64,000 nt of DNA from an uncultured Collinsella sp. GTDB taxonomy: Bacteria > Actinomycetota > Coriobacteriia > Coriobacteriales > Coriobacteriaceae. Position numbers and translations under genes: made by a program. Of this stretch, positions 34,936-44,168 are shown piece by piece (positions within the stretch are counted from its first letter, which is position 1; every line of letters starts with the position of its first letter). The notes beneath the pieces are model-generated. The model searched no databases. It had not been told where the DNA came from and was given only the letters and a program-made list of their open reading frames with translations. The stretch lies in NCBI GenBank assembly GCA_900541035.1, contig UQIN01000010.1, forward strand, positions 1-64,000, in the 5' to 3' direction.

Positions 34936-35073
34936 GGCCTATCTACTACGTTTAACCCGTATGGGTCGACCATCCCCCGGTTTTCAGAGAATACGCAAGC
35001 CGTCTACCTGCGGTTTTTATTTCGTGAAATTTGGCATGGTTGAGGGCGATCGGTTAAACGTAGTAGATAGGCC
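34936..35073 (+). repeat. Family C hairpin element, copy C1
   Basis: Arms GGCCTATCTACTACGTTTAA+CC (34936-34957) and the exact reverse complement (35052-35073), 22 bp each, enclose about 94 bp. The core has AAGCCGTCTACCTGCGGTTTT, nearly identical to a core at 44595 whose arms differ. Confidence 0.75.
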
Positions 35074-35144
35074 CATTTCGTGGCGAACGAATCAAGCCGA
35101 GGTGCAAAATAGCCCCCGCCTCAGAAAAATCGTCGGCAAGGTAG

Positions 35145-35180
35145 CAAAAGGCCCCGCGGGCAGGAGGCTGCACGCGGGGC
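35145..35180 (-). terminator. Terminator of the SDR-MFS-Gfo/Idh operon
   Basis: On the minus strand GCCCCGCG (from 35180) pairs with CGCGGGGC (to 35151), followed by CTTTTGC, about 75 bp after the oxidoreductase stop. The remaining DNA between 35074 and 35253 shows no gene. Confidence 0.6.
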
Positions 35181-35253
35181 AAAGAAGAGGGGCTTATTTG
35201 TGGCGGACCGAGGGGTTCGGCATGGGGTTTCTGCCGCGGTCGCTCTTAAGGCA

Positions 35254-36294
35254 TTACAGCTCGACGAGCTGGCCGGTCTCGGCGGCCTCCTTGATAGCGT
35301 TAAGCAGCGTGAGCGTCTTGACGTTATCGGCGGGGGTCACGACGGGCTCGACCTCGCGGCGGACGACCTTCACAAAGTGCTTGAGCTGCATCTTGTGCGG
35401 CAGCGCTGGGTCAACGGCCGGGATTTCCATCTGCAGCGGCTTGTGCCAGTTGGAGGCGCCGTCGTAGGAGAACTGGTGCAGGCGGGGCAGCGACAGGGCG
35501 CCCTTAGTGCCGCCGATAAAGTAGGCATCGGCGTCGAAGGGGCGATACTGCGGATCCTCGCGAGCGGTTGCCTCCCAGTTCCAGGGGCTGGCGGTGGAGT
35601 CGGAGATGGTCATGCTCGCGAGCGCGCCATCGGCAAAACGGACGTTGACCACGGCGGAGTCCTCGGTCTCAAAACCGCGGGCGGCGCTGGACTGCATGCC
35701 CTGGACGGCAACGGGCTCGCCCAGCAGGTAGCGGAGCAGGTCGACGTCGTGCACCAGGTTGACCAGGATTGGGCCGGCACCCTTCTTGCGGCGCCACTCG
35801 ACGTCGAAATACTCGTCATTCTTATAGATCATGTAGTGGAAGCTCGACACGGTGAGCTTGCCCAGCTCGCCAGACTCGATGATCTCCTTGGCCTTGTTGA
35901 CGAAGGGGTTGTGGCGACGGTGCTGGCCCACGAGCACGGGCACGCCGGCGGTCTCGGCCTCGGCGGCGAAAGCCTGGGCATCTTCCAGGTCGTTGGAGAT
36001 CGGCTTTTCGACCAGCGGCACGATATTGCGCTTTACAGCCTCGCGGGCAACGCCCAGGTGCAGGTCGTTGGGGGTGGCGATAATGACGGCCTCGGGCTTG
36101 ACCTCGTCCATCATCTGGGCGGGATCGGTGTAAAACGGCACGCCGGCGGCTTCGGCCGTGGCGCGGGCGCCCTCAAAGGCGTCGGCGATGGCGACGAGCT
36201 CGGCCTCGGGCTCCTCGGTGACAAAGCGGATGTGGTTGCGGCCCATGGCGCCGGCGCCGATAACGGCAATGCGGACGGGGTTGAGCTCAGACAT
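35254..36294 (-). CDS. Gfo/Idh/MocA-family NAD(P)-dependent oxidoreductase
   Basis: 346 residues: N-terminal Rossmann fold with VIGAGAMGRNH, the conserved EKPIS (VEKPIS, near residue 97), and the GFO_IDH C-terminal domain with VHDVDLLRYLLG. The family oxidises sugars, inositols or related polyols with NAD(P). Third gene of a minus-strand operon with an SDR dehydrogenase and an MFS transporter, suggesting uptake and stepwise oxidation of one polyol or sugar acid. AAGGAGT lies 7 bases ahead of ATG 36294. Confidence 0.88.
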   Translation of the reverse strand: MSELNPVRIAVIGAGAMGRNHIRFVTEEPEAELVAIADAFEGARATAEAAGVPFYTDPAQMMDEVKPEAVIIATPNDLHLGVAREAVKRNIVPLVEKPISNDLEDAQAFAAEAETAGVPVLVGQHRRHNPFVNKAKEIIESGELGKLTVSSFHYMIYKNDEYFDVEWRRKKGAGPILVNLVHDVDLLRYLLGEPVAVQGMQSSAARGFETEDSAVVNVRFADGALASMTISDSTASPWNWEATAREDPQYRPFDADAYFIGGTKGALSLPRLHQFSYDGASNWHKPLQMEIPAVDPALPHKMQLKHFVKVVRREVEPVVTPADNVKTLTLLNAIKEAAETGQLVEL

Positions 36295-36333
36295 TTCGAC
36301 TCCTTAATACTGGTGGCTAGATGGTGGCTAGTG

Positions 36334-36365
36334 AATGTGACAAAGGGACAGTCCCTTTGCCACAT
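36334..36365. repeat. Family D palindrome, copy D2
   Basis: AATGTGACAAAGGGAC, A, GTCCCTTTGCCACAT, one change from D1. It lies inside an operon, between the MFS stop and the Gfo/Idh start, so it is not simply an operon terminator. Confidence 0.7.
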
Positions 36366-36373
36366 CGGTAAAA

Positions 36374-37630
36374 CTAAGCGGACTTCTTCTTGCTGTCGGA
36401 AACCATCATGTAGACGGTGAGCACGACGGCGATGGCGGCAATCACGATGGCGCCGTAGAAGGACTGCTGGTAGGCGGCGCTGCCGGCTTCGGCGTGATAC
36501 AGCACGGCGGTGATGGGCTGGCTGATCCAGGTAGAAGCGGCGTAGCCCAAAAACATGATGCCGTAGTTGACGCCGATGTTGCTGGTGCCAAAGGCGCCAC
36601 CGGTGAGCGGCGGGTAGATGACGAGCAGGGCGCCAAAGCTAAAGCCGAGCAGGGCGAGTGCCACAAAGAACATGCTCTGCGTAAAGCTCATCGACATGAT
36701 GACGAGCGCGACGATGGTGACGACAAGGCTGATGAGCAGCGACTTGTAGGCGCCGAGCTTGTCGATGATCTGGCCAAAGGAAAGACGGCCGACCAGGTTG
36801 GCGCAGGTGTTGACGGAGACCACCACGCCGCCGAGGGCGACGGCCGCGGCGCTCGTGGGGTCGGCGAAGAGCTGGACGGCGGCGATGGAGGCAACCTTGC
36901 CCACGAGCAGGGTGCCCGCGGTGGCGGCAAAGGCGAAGGTGAGGATGAGGACCCAGAAGCGCGGGGTCTTGACCATCTCGCCCGGGGTGAGGTCGCCGAA
37001 GGTGCCGGCATGTGCGCCGCCCTTGGGGGCCTCGAAGCCCTCGGGTAGCCAGCCTGCCTCGGGGGCCTTCAGGAACAGGGCGGAGGCGGCGATCGTCACA
37101 AAGAAGATGATGCCGAGCGCCTTGAGCGCGCCAAAGATGCCAAGGCTCGGAATGAGCAGCGAGGCGAGCACCGGGGACAGCACGGCGGGGCCGGCGGTCG
37201 AAGCGGCCAGGGTGATGCCGGAGGCGAGGCCCTTCTTGTCGATGAACCACTTTTGGCCCGTGGTGAGCGCGGGGTTGTAGCCCAAGCCGTTGCCGATGGC
37301 GGCGACGAGCGAGAACCACAGGTAGAACTGCCACGGCTCGGTGACGGTGCCGGACATGAACCAGCCCAGGCCGTAGCACACGGCAGCGGCGATCACGACG
37401 TTGCGCGGGCCGATCTTATCGGAGATGCGGCCGGCGAAGATGCCCGTCACGGCCATGATGGTCTGAAAGACCGGGAAAGCCCAGGTAAGAGCGCTGGACC
37501 ACTCGGGGTAGACGGCGAGCAGGTTCTTGCTCACAACGGAATACAGAGCGATGGAGCTGATGAAGAACATGGTGACGCACGCGGCGGAAAGCACGACGGC
37601 GCGACCCTTGTTGGAGTTGGTGGAAGCCAT
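36374..37630 (-). CDS. MFS transporter, oxalate/formate antiporter-like (OFA) group
   Basis: 418 residues with about twelve membrane helices. The loop after helix 2 has FAGRISDKIGPRN, the MFS motif A equivalent, and GNGLGYNPALTTGQKWF is typical of the OFA branch that moves small carboxylates. A short cytosolic Lys-rich tail (SDSKKKSA) closes the protein. It is the middle gene of the operon with the SDR and Gfo/Idh enzymes, so it likely imports their substrate. The substrate cannot be assigned. Start ATG 37630 with AAAGAG ahead. Confidence 0.85.
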   Translation of the reverse strand: MASTNSNKGRAVVLSAACVTMFFISSIALYSVVSKNLLAVYPEWSSALTWAFPVFQTIMAVTGIFAGRISDKIGPRNVVIAAAVCYGLGWFMSGTVTEPWQFYLWFSLVAAIGNGLGYNPALTTGQKWFIDKKGLASGITLAASTAGPAVLSPVLASLLIPSLGIFGALKALGIIFFVTIAASALFLKAPEAGWLPEGFEAPKGGAHAGTFGDLTPGEMVKTPRFWVLILTFAFAATAGTLLVGKVASIAAVQLFADPTSAAAVALGGVVVSVNTCANLVGRLSFGQIIDKLGAYKSLLISLVVTIVALVIMSMSFTQSMFFVALALLGFSFGALLVIYPPLTGGAFGTSNIGVNYGIMFLGYAASTWISQPITAVLYHAEAGSAAYQQSFYGAIVIAAIAVVLTVYMMVSDSKKKSA

Positions 37631-37696
37631 TGGACTCTTTCTAATCGATGCGGGGGAGGGGCGGGCGCGTCCGCGAGACCTCCCTGTCGGGCTGGT

Positions 37697-38578
37697 TTAC
37701 TGGTCAGTCGGTTTTTCGACGCCGGACTCGTCGGACCAAAGCTCGACACCCTTGTTCTTGAGGTAGTTGTCGGCAAAGGCTCGGCGGCCGCCGGGCTTGG
37801 CGGTGAGGTCGCCCATCATATTGGAGAAGCCGCCGTCGACCTTGATGGCGTCGCCGGTGGTGAAGTCCGAGCGCGTGGACGCCAGGAACATGACGGCGTT
37901 GGCGATATCGCTGACCTCGCCGATGCGGCGCGTGGCGATCAGACGGCTGCGGCTCTTTTCGACCTCGGGGTCGGCGTAGAAGTTGGCCGACATGGGGGTC
38001 TTGACGAAGCAGGGTTCGACGCAGTTGGAGCGGACGCCGTAGGGGCCCCACTCGGCGGCGAGCATCTTGGACATCATGTTCACGCCGGCCTTGGTGGAGC
38101 TGTACACGCCCGAGAACGTCTCGGGGGAGTGGCTGGCGACGGTCGAGATGTGCACCAGGCGACCCTGGCCGGCTTTGATCATCTCGCGACCAAAGCGCTG
38201 CGAGGTGATGAAGTAACCGGTGAGGTTGACGTTGAGCACCTGCTCCCAGTCGCTCAGCGGCAGGTCCTCCATGGCGGCGAAGCGCAGGATGCCGGCGGTG
38301 TTGACGAGGACGTCGACGCGGCCGAAGTTGGCGATGGTGGCGTCGACGGCAGCCTGAACCTCGGCCTCGTCGGTGGCGTTCATCTTGTAACCCTCGGCGT
38401 GGATGCCAAACTCGGCAGCGAGGTCGGCGGCAGCGGCCTTGACCCTCTCCTCGTCCAGGTCGAGCAGGACGACGTTGGCGCCGTTGCGGGCGAACTCGCG
38501 GCAAATCTCGACGCCCATACCGCCGAGTGCGCCGGTCACGGCGCAGACATCGCCCTCGAGCTTAAGCCAGTTGCTCAT
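37697..38578 (-). CDS. Short-chain dehydrogenase/reductase
   Basis: 293-residue classical SDR: TGALGGMG cofactor loop (residues 16-23), Asp in VVLLDLDEE favouring NAD(H), NTAG (NAG-type) strand, catalytic Ser in VHISTVAS and YSSTK (Tyr-x3-Lys). A 35-residue C-terminal tail beyond the core is unusual. First gene of the operon SDR - MFS - Gfo/Idh and divergent from a LysR regulator. Probably oxidises a sugar alcohol or related polyol. It does not show residues specific to the 7-beta-hydroxysteroid dehydrogenase of Collinsella that I could recognise. Confidence 0.87.
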   Translation of the reverse strand: MSNWLKLEGDVCAVTGALGGMGVEICREFARNGANVVLLDLDEERVKAAAADLAAEFGIHAEGYKMNATDEAEVQAAVDATIANFGRVDVLVNTAGILRFAAMEDLPLSDWEQVLNVNLTGYFITSQRFGREMIKAGQGRLVHISTVASHSPETFSGVYSSTKAGVNMMSKMLAAEWGPYGVRSNCVEPCFVKTPMSANFYADPEVEKSRSRLIATRRIGEVSDIANAVMFLASTRSDFTTGDAIKVDGGFSNMMGDLTAKPGGRRAFADNYLKNKGVELWSDESGVEKPTDQ

Positions 38579-38651
38579 AGGAACTTCCCTTCTTGTGCCT
38601 CCCGGTGGGCCGTTCCCATTAATCGACCCACGTGGTTTTCGCAGGTTATCG

Positions 38652-38683
38652 TATGCTTTGCATTTGCGCAGGTGAATTGCATA
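38652..38683. promoter_or_regulatory. Candidate LysR operator in the divergent region
   Basis: TATGCTTTGCATT and AATTGCATA form an imperfect inverted repeat between the divergent SDR and LysR genes, in the position and style of LysR-type T-N11-A sites. AT-rich DNA next to it (38684-38705) probably holds a promoter. Confidence 0.35.
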
Positions 38684-38811
38684 TTTGTTAGAATAGTATT
38701 AACCGTAGGTTTACACTGTGTGATGCAGTTTTTTCTCAATTGAGCGCGTGACCTGCCAAAACGACCCCCTTCGGCAGTTCATTGCCATGCGTCTGGAAAC
38801 GGGAGATTGAC

Positions 38812-39690
38812 GTGTACGATCGACGACTCGAGGCCATATCGGCCGCCGCGGAGCTGGGAAGCTTCTCACGTGCGGCGGCAAAATTGCGCGTGTCGACCCC
38901 GGCGCTCGTCAAGCAGGTGTCGGGCTTCGAGGCCGAGTTCGGCATCACACTGTTTGAACGCTCGCACTCAGGCGTCAAGGTGACGCCGGCCGGCGCGCTG
39001 CTGGTGGACGACGCGCGCTCGATCATGCGGCAGTCCGAGGACGCGCTGCGCCGCGCCCGACGCGCGGCGGGCGATGGCGGTGCCGTGCGCCTGGGCGTGT
39101 CGATGATGTGCCCGGGGCGCCAAACGCTGTCGATGTGGTCGAGCATCCACGATCTGGAACCGTCGCTTCGATTTGAGATCGTGCCGGTAAGCGACCTCTA
39201 CGACGAACGCGAATCCGTCATGCGCAGCCTCGGTCGCGAGGTGGATGTGGTGCAGTCGAGTTTTTCGACCCCGCGCTGGGGTGACGCCTGCCAAAAGCTC
39301 CGCATCGTCAACGTACCGTTTTATATCGACCTGCCGCGCACGAGCCCGCTGGCGCGCAAGACACGCATTACGGTTGCCGACCTGGAGGGCATGCGCCTGC
39401 GCGTGCTCCGCCACGGCAACGACGCAATGGACAGCCTGCGCATCGACCTTCTGGCCGACGGCGGCGTTGACGTGATCGACGTGGACAGCTTTGACTTTGC
39501 GCTCTTTAACGAGGCAGAGGAAAAGGGCGACGCGGTGCTCACCTGCGGCGCATGGTCGGGGGTACACCCGGCCTTTGTGGGCGTGCCGTTCCTATGCGGT
39601 CGCGAGGTGCCGGTCTTTTTGCACTATCCGCTCGAGCCCACCCTCCAAGTCCAAAAATTCGTCAACGCCATGGCACAACTTCTCAACTAG
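38812..39690 (+). CDS. LysR-type transcriptional regulator
   Basis: 292 residues: N-terminal winged helix (LEAISAAAELGSFSRAAAKL, then VSTPALVKQVSGFEAEFG and LFERSHSGVKVTPAG), followed by a LysR substrate-binding domain. GTG 38812 has GGGAG seven bases ahead. Divergent from the SDR - MFS - Gfo/Idh operon, so it most likely activates that operon when the transported compound is present. Autoregulation is usual for the family. Confidence 0.88.
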   Translation: MYDRRLEAISAAAELGSFSRAAAKLRVSTPALVKQVSGFEAEFGITLFERSHSGVKVTPAGALLVDDARSIMRQSEDALRRARRAAGDGGAVRLGVSMMCPGRQTLSMWSSIHDLEPSLRFEIVPVSDLYDERESVMRSLGREVDVVQSSFSTPRWGDACQKLRIVNVPFYIDLPRTSPLARKTRITVADLEGMRLRVLRHGNDAMDSLRIDLLADGGVDVIDVDSFDFALFNEAEEKGDAVLTCGAWSGVHPAFVGVPFLCGREVPVFLHYPLEPTLQVQKFVNAMAQLLN

Positions 39691-39726
39691 CTCATTTGGG
39701 ACGGGTTTTTTGACTCCTTACAAAAT

Positions 39727-39766
39727 GAGGCCCTGGCCAAATGGCCAGGGCCTCACCACTTCTTTT
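39727..39766 (+). terminator. Terminator of the LysR gene
   Basis: GAGGCCCTGGCC, loop AAAT, GGCCAGGGCCTC: a 12-bp perfect stem followed by a T-rich stretch (CTTCTTTTC). Confidence 0.85.
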
Positions 39767-39794
39767 CAGGCTGCGAGAAAAGACTGTGTGCGTA

Positions 39795-39898
39795 GGACCT
39801 CCCCGAGGGAGACGGGGTGTTTGCTCCGCGCGCAGTTTCGCAGCGAAGCGAGAATGTTTGAGCACGGAGCAAACACCCCGTCTCCCTCGGGGAGGTCC
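39795..39898. repeat. Family F element: 34-bp perfect inverted repeat
   Basis: Arms 39795-39828 and 39865-39898 are perfectly complementary over 34 bp, starting GGACCTCCCCGAGG. The 36-nt loop contains TTTCGCAGCGAAGCGAGAA. It lies between two convergent genes. Only one copy is seen in this window, but the layout (long perfect arms, small loop) is that of families A and C. Confidence 0.7.
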
Positions 39899-39924
39899 GT
39901 TGGGAGCGTAGGGGCTGTTTTGAG

Positions 39925-41844
39925 CTACTCCAGCTCAAACGCTCCGGTATAGAGCTGGTAGTAATACCCGCGCTTGGCGATCAGCTCGTCGTGGTTGCCG
40001 CGCTCGATAATGCGGCCGTGGTCCAGGCAGATGATCGCGTCGGAGTTGCGCACGGTGGACAGGCGGTGCGCGATGACAAACGTCGTGCGGCCTTCCATGA
40101 GCTTGTCCATGCCGGCCTGCACGATAGCCTCGGTGCGGGTGTCGATGCTCGATGTGGCCTCGTCCAGGATCATCGCCGGCGGATCGGCAACAGCGGCGCG
40201 TGCGATCGAAATCAGCTGGCGCTGCCCCTGCGACAGCTGGGCGCCGTTGCCGGTGAGCATGGTGTCGTAGCCGTCAGGCAGGCGGGTGATAAAGTCGTCC
40301 GCGCCCGCGAGCTTGGCCGCCGCGATGCACTCCTCGTCGGTAGCGTCCAGGTTGCCGTAGCGGATGTTATCCATCACGGAGCCGGTGAACAGGTTCACGT
40401 CCTGCAGCACGACGCCCAGCGAGTGGCGCAGATCGGCCTTGCGAATCTTGTTGACGTTGATGCCGTCGTAGCGGATCTTGCCATCGGCGATGTCATAGAA
40501 GCGGTTGATGAGGTTGGTGATGGTCGTCTTGCCGGCACCGGTGGCGCCGACAAACGCGACCTTCTGGCCCGGCTTGGCAAACACGGACACGCCGTGCAGC
40601 ACCTCGTGGTCGGGCGTGTAGCCAAAGTCGACGTTGTCCATGACCAGGTCGCCGCGCAGCGGTACGTACTCGATCTCGCCGGTTGCGCGGTGCGGATGTT
40701 TCCACGCCCACATGCCGGTGTGGTGGTCGGCCTCCTCGAGCTGCCAGGTATCGGGGTTGACCTGCGCGTTGACGAGCGTCACATAGCCTTCGTCGGTCTC
40801 GGGCTTCTCGTCGATGAGCTCAAAGATGCGGTCGGCGCCGGCGAGGCCCATGACCACGGCGTTGATCTGCTGCGAGATCTGGCCGATCTGTCCGCAGAAC
40901 TGCTTGGTCATGTTGAGGAACGGCACCACGACGGCGATGGACAGCGCCATGCCCGAGATGCTCAGATTGGGCACGCCCAGCGCCAGGAAAATGCCGCCTG
41001 CCAGTGCGACCAGCACGTAGAGCAGGTTGCCCAGGTTCATAAGGATAGGCATGAGGATGTTGGCGTACATGTTGGCCTTCTGCGAGACCTCGAAGAGCTT
41101 TTCGTTGCGCTCGTCAAAATCGGCCTCGGCGGCAGACTCGTGGCAGAATGCCTTGACGACCTTCTGGCCGTTCATGACTTCCTCGATATGGCCCTCGACA
41201 ACGCCGAGCTCGGTCTGCTGCGCAATGAAGAAGCGCGCGGAGTTGGAGCCGAGCAGCTTGGTCATAAAGGTCATAAAGGCGACGCCGGCCACAATGACCA
41301 GGCACATCCACACGCTGTAGTACAGCATGATAAAGAACACCGTGACGATGACGATGGTCGTCATGAGCAGGTTGGGCAGCGACTGGCTGATCATCTGGCG
41401 CAGCGTGTCGATGTCGTTGGTGTAGTGGCTCATGATGTCGCCGCGCTGGTGCGTGTCGAAGTAGCGAATCGGCAGGTCCTGCATGCGGTTGAACATCTTC
41501 TCGCGCAGCTTCTCGAGCGAGCCCTGCGTGACGATGGCCATGGCGCGGTTCCAGAACAGCGAGGATAGGATGCCGACGCCGTAGATGCAGGCGAGGGTGG
41601 TCACGAGCTGTGCGATCTTGGGCTGTGCGGCTTCCCAATCGCCCGACTGCCACGATTCGCTAATAATCTGCAGAGCGCTCTGAAGGAAGGTCGCACCGAT
41701 GGAGTTGATGATGGCGCAGAGCACCACGCCGACAACGACGAGGGGCAAAAGCACGGGGTAGAAGCCAAAGAGCGTCTTGATGAGGCGCGACATGGTGCCG
41801 CCCTTGCGGTTGAGTGCGCGCTCGGCGGTCGTTGCCTTACTCAT
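39925..41844 (-). CDS. Heterodimeric ABC exporter, catalytic subunit
   Basis: 639 residues from ATG 41844 (AAGGAGG eight bases ahead): six-helix membrane domain, then an ATPase domain with Walker A GATGAGKT (near 431), signature LSQGQRQ, Walker B MILDEATSSID with the catalytic Glu, and switch His VIAHRLS. An insertion of about 45 residues between the membrane and ATPase domains (TWQLEEADHHTGMWAWKHPH) is unusual. It overlaps the upstream exporter gene by 8 bp, so the two are co-translated. Third gene of a MarR-controlled operon; drug or toxic-metabolite export is likely. Confidence 0.9.
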   Translation of the reverse strand: MSKATTAERALNRKGGTMSRLIKTLFGFYPVLLPLVVVGVVLCAIINSIGATFLQSALQIISESWQSGDWEAAQPKIAQLVTTLACIYGVGILSSLFWNRAMAIVTQGSLEKLREKMFNRMQDLPIRYFDTHQRGDIMSHYTNDIDTLRQMISQSLPNLLMTTIVIVTVFFIMLYYSVWMCLVIVAGVAFMTFMTKLLGSNSARFFIAQQTELGVVEGHIEEVMNGQKVVKAFCHESAAEADFDERNEKLFEVSQKANMYANILMPILMNLGNLLYVLVALAGGIFLALGVPNLSISGMALSIAVVVPFLNMTKQFCGQIGQISQQINAVVMGLAGADRIFELIDEKPETDEGYVTLVNAQVNPDTWQLEEADHHTGMWAWKHPHRATGEIEYVPLRGDLVMDNVDFGYTPDHEVLHGVSVFAKPGQKVAFVGATGAGKTTITNLINRFYDIADGKIRYDGINVNKIRKADLRHSLGVVLQDVNLFTGSVMDNIRYGNLDATDEECIAAAKLAGADDFITRLPDGYDTMLTGNGAQLSQGQRQLISIARAAVADPPAMILDEATSSIDTRTEAIVQAGMDKLMEGRTTFVIAHRLSTVRNSDAIICLDHGRIIERGNHDELIAKRGYYYQLYTGAFELE

Positions 41845-43651
41845 GTGCCTCGCCTCCTTCCTGGGACTGAGCTTGCGTTGCGGATGCCTCGGTGTCGGCC
41901 TCGACGGCCCCTTCGCCCTCGGCAGACATCTTGTTCTGCGAGGTAAAGGTCTCGCGGTAGATTTCGCTCGTCTTAAGCAGCTCATCATGGTTGCCGATCT
42001 GCGCGATGCGGCCACCCTCCATGACGATGATGCGGTCTGCGTCCTGCACGGAGCTAATGCGCTGGGCGATGATGAGCTTGGTCGTGTTGGGCAGATAGCT
42101 TGCCAACCCTGCGCGGATCTTGGCGTCGGTCTTGGTGTCGACGGCGCTCGTGGAGTCGTCCAGGATCAAGATCTTGGGGCGACGCAGCAGGGCGCGCGCA
42201 ATGCACAGGCGCTGCTTCTGACCGCCGGAAACATTGGAGCCGCCCTGTTCGATCCAGGTGTCATAGCCCTTGGGGAAGCCATCGACAAACTCGTCGGCGC
42301 AGGCCAGATGCGCCGCCTCGCGGACTTCCTCGTCGGTGGCGTTCGGGTCGCCCCAACGCAGATTCTCGGCGATGGTGCCGCTAAACAGCACGTTTTTCTG
42401 CAGCACCATGGCGACTTGGTGGCGCAGCGCGTCCAGGTCGTAGTCGCGCACGTCCATGCCGCCCACACGCACGGTGCCTTCGGTGGCGTCGTACAGGCGG
42501 GCGATGAGGTTTACAAGCGTGGACTTGGCCGAGCCGGTGCCGCCGATGATGCCGATGGTCTCGCCGCTCTTAATGTGCAGGTCGATGTCGTCGAGCGCCT
42601 GGCGTTTCGCATGCGCGGAATACTTAAAGCTCACGTGGTCAAAGTCGATGGAGCCGTCGGCAACCTCGAGCACGGGCTCGGCGGGATTGGCGATTGTGGG
42701 CTCGGCGGCAAGCACCTCGGTAATGCGGTGCGCCGATTCGTCGGCCATGGTCACCATGACAAAGATCATCGACAGCTGCATCAGGCTCATGAGGATCTGG
42801 AAGCCGTAGGTAAAGATCGAGGAGAGCTGGCCCACGTCGAACAGCGTGCCCTGGCTCGTGATGATGAGCTTGGATCCCAGGTAGATGATGACGACAAACG
42901 CGCCGTTGACGCAGATGTTCATCATGGGGTTGTTAAAGGCAAGCAGCTTCTCGGCGCGGGTGAAGTCCATCTGGACGTCGCGTGCGGCGGTCGCGAACTT
43001 CTCCTTCTCAAAGTCTTCGCGCACGTAGCTCTTGACCACGCGCATGCCGGTGACGTTTTCCTCGACGGACTCGTTAAGGGCGTCGTACTTGTGGAACACG
43101 CGCGAGAAGATGGGACGCACCTTAAAGATGATAAAGAACAGCCCAAAGCCCAGCAGCGGAATGATGACCAGGTAGACCATGGCGACGCTGCCGCCCATGA
43201 TAAATGCCATGGTAAAGGCGAAGATCAATACCAGCGGCGCGCGCACGGCGATACGGATGATCATCATAAAGGCCTGCTGCACGTTGTTGATATCGGTGGT
43301 CAGGCGCGTGACGAGCGAGGAGCTCGAGAACTCATCGATGTTGGCAAAGCTGAACGTCTGGATCTTGTAGAACAGGTCGTGACGCAGGTTCTTAGCGAAG
43401 CCGCAACTCGCATGGCTGCAGGTGACGCCGGCAGCGGCGCCAAAAGCAAGCGACGTCAGCGCGATGAGCACCAAAAAGCCCGCGGTGGGAAGCATCTCGG
43501 CTACGGTGGTGCCATCTTTGATGGCGTCGATCAGGTTGGCGGTGATAAATGGAATCAGCATCTCGCAGAGCACCTCGCCAAGCACCAGCAACGGCGTGGC
43601 GATCGTGACCTTCATGTAATCGCGGATGCTGCCCATAAGGGTTTTAATCAT
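41837..43651 (-). CDS. Heterodimeric ABC exporter, subunit with degenerate ATP site
   Basis: 604 residues: membrane domain, then an ATPase domain with an altered Walker A GGTGSAKST (Ala replaces the last Gly), canonical signature VSGGQKQR, Walker B ILILDDSTSAVD with Asp for the catalytic Glu, and Gln for the switch His (IIAQRIS). This is the non-catalytic half of a heterodimer with the downstream gene. The acidic C-terminal tail (about 30 residues, EGEGAVEADTEA) is extra. ATG 43651 overlaps the MarR gene's end by 8 bp and has GGGAGG ahead. Confidence 0.9.
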   Translation of the reverse strand: MIKTLMGSIRDYMKVTIATPLLVLGEVLCEMLIPFITANLIDAIKDGTTVAEMLPTAGFLVLIALTSLAFGAAAGVTCSHASCGFAKNLRHDLFYKIQTFSFANIDEFSSSSLVTRLTTDINNVQQAFMMIIRIAVRAPLVLIFAFTMAFIMGGSVAMVYLVIIPLLGFGLFFIIFKVRPIFSRVFHKYDALNESVEENVTGMRVVKSYVREDFEKEKFATAARDVQMDFTRAEKLLAFNNPMMNICVNGAFVVIIYLGSKLIITSQGTLFDVGQLSSIFTYGFQILMSLMQLSMIFVMVTMADESAHRITEVLAAEPTIANPAEPVLEVADGSIDFDHVSFKYSAHAKRQALDDIDLHIKSGETIGIIGGTGSAKSTLVNLIARLYDATEGTVRVGGMDVRDYDLDALRHQVAMVLQKNVLFSGTIAENLRWGDPNATDEEVREAAHLACADEFVDGFPKGYDTWIEQGGSNVSGGQKQRLCIARALLRRPKILILDDSTSAVDTKTDAKIRAGLASYLPNTTKLIIAQRISSVQDADRIIVMEGGRIAQIGNHDELLKTSEIYRETFTSQNKMSAEGEGAVEADTEASATQAQSQEGGEAHE

Positions 43652-44147
43652 CCAGTTCCTCCCAGGTTACGCGGATTTTCTCGAGCATCTCGGCGAGCTG
43701 TTCACGCTCGTCGTGGGTGAGGGCACTAAAGGCCTGCTCTCTAAAGCGAATGCGGGCTGCCTGCTCAACGCGGGCCTTTTCCCATCCCGCATCGGTCAGG
43801 CGGATGGTGAGCTGCCGACGGTCTTTGGGATTGCGACTGCGCTCGATAAGACCGCCCAGTTCGAGCTTGGACAGAATCTCGGAAAGGGACCCCGGCTTGA
43901 GGTCGAAGTGCATGCCGAGCTCCTGTTGGGACAGCTCGCCGTTCGTCTGCTTGGCGAGCAGGCAGACGATGGGCGCCTTACCGGACACGCCCCCGCCATG
44001 AAAGTGCATGTAATGGCCGCAAAAGCCCAGGCCGCTTAGAATGCGCTTGGCGAGTTTGTCTTCGGCGCTGACCGCTTCGGGTATGTCTACCGGTTGCGAC
44101 GGGTCACCGCCGGGCTCATGCGGAAGGACGAGTGGTTCATCACACAT
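43644..44147 (-). CDS. MarR-family transcriptional regulator
   Basis: 167 residues with a central winged helix: GELSQQELGMHFDLKPGSLSEILSKLELGGLIERS, then KDRRQLTIRLTDAG, which are the MarR recognition helix and wing. The N-terminal 60 residues are an extra arm containing FCGHYMHFHGGG; its His/Cys residues could bind metal, though this is speculative. First gene of the operon with the ABC exporter; a strong promoter with an inverted repeat lies upstream, consistent with autorepression. GGAG is 12 bases ahead of ATG 44147, a long spacing. Confidence 0.88.
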   Translation of the reverse strand: MCDEPLVLPHEPGGDPSQPVDIPEAVSAEDKLAKRILSGLGFCGHYMHFHGGGVSGKAPIVCLLAKQTNGELSQQELGMHFDLKPGSLSEILSKLELGGLIERSRNPKDRRQLTIRLTDAGWEKARVEQAARIRFREQAFSALTHDEREQLAEMLEKIRVTWEELDD

Positions 44148-44168
44148 ATCTAAGCTTCGCTCCTTTCT

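Noticed and set aside
37697..38578. Bile-acid hydroxysteroid dehydrogenase
   Set aside because: It is a general classical SDR; operon partners (MFS and Gfo/Idh) point to polyol or sugar metabolism, and no steroid-specific feature could be recognised.
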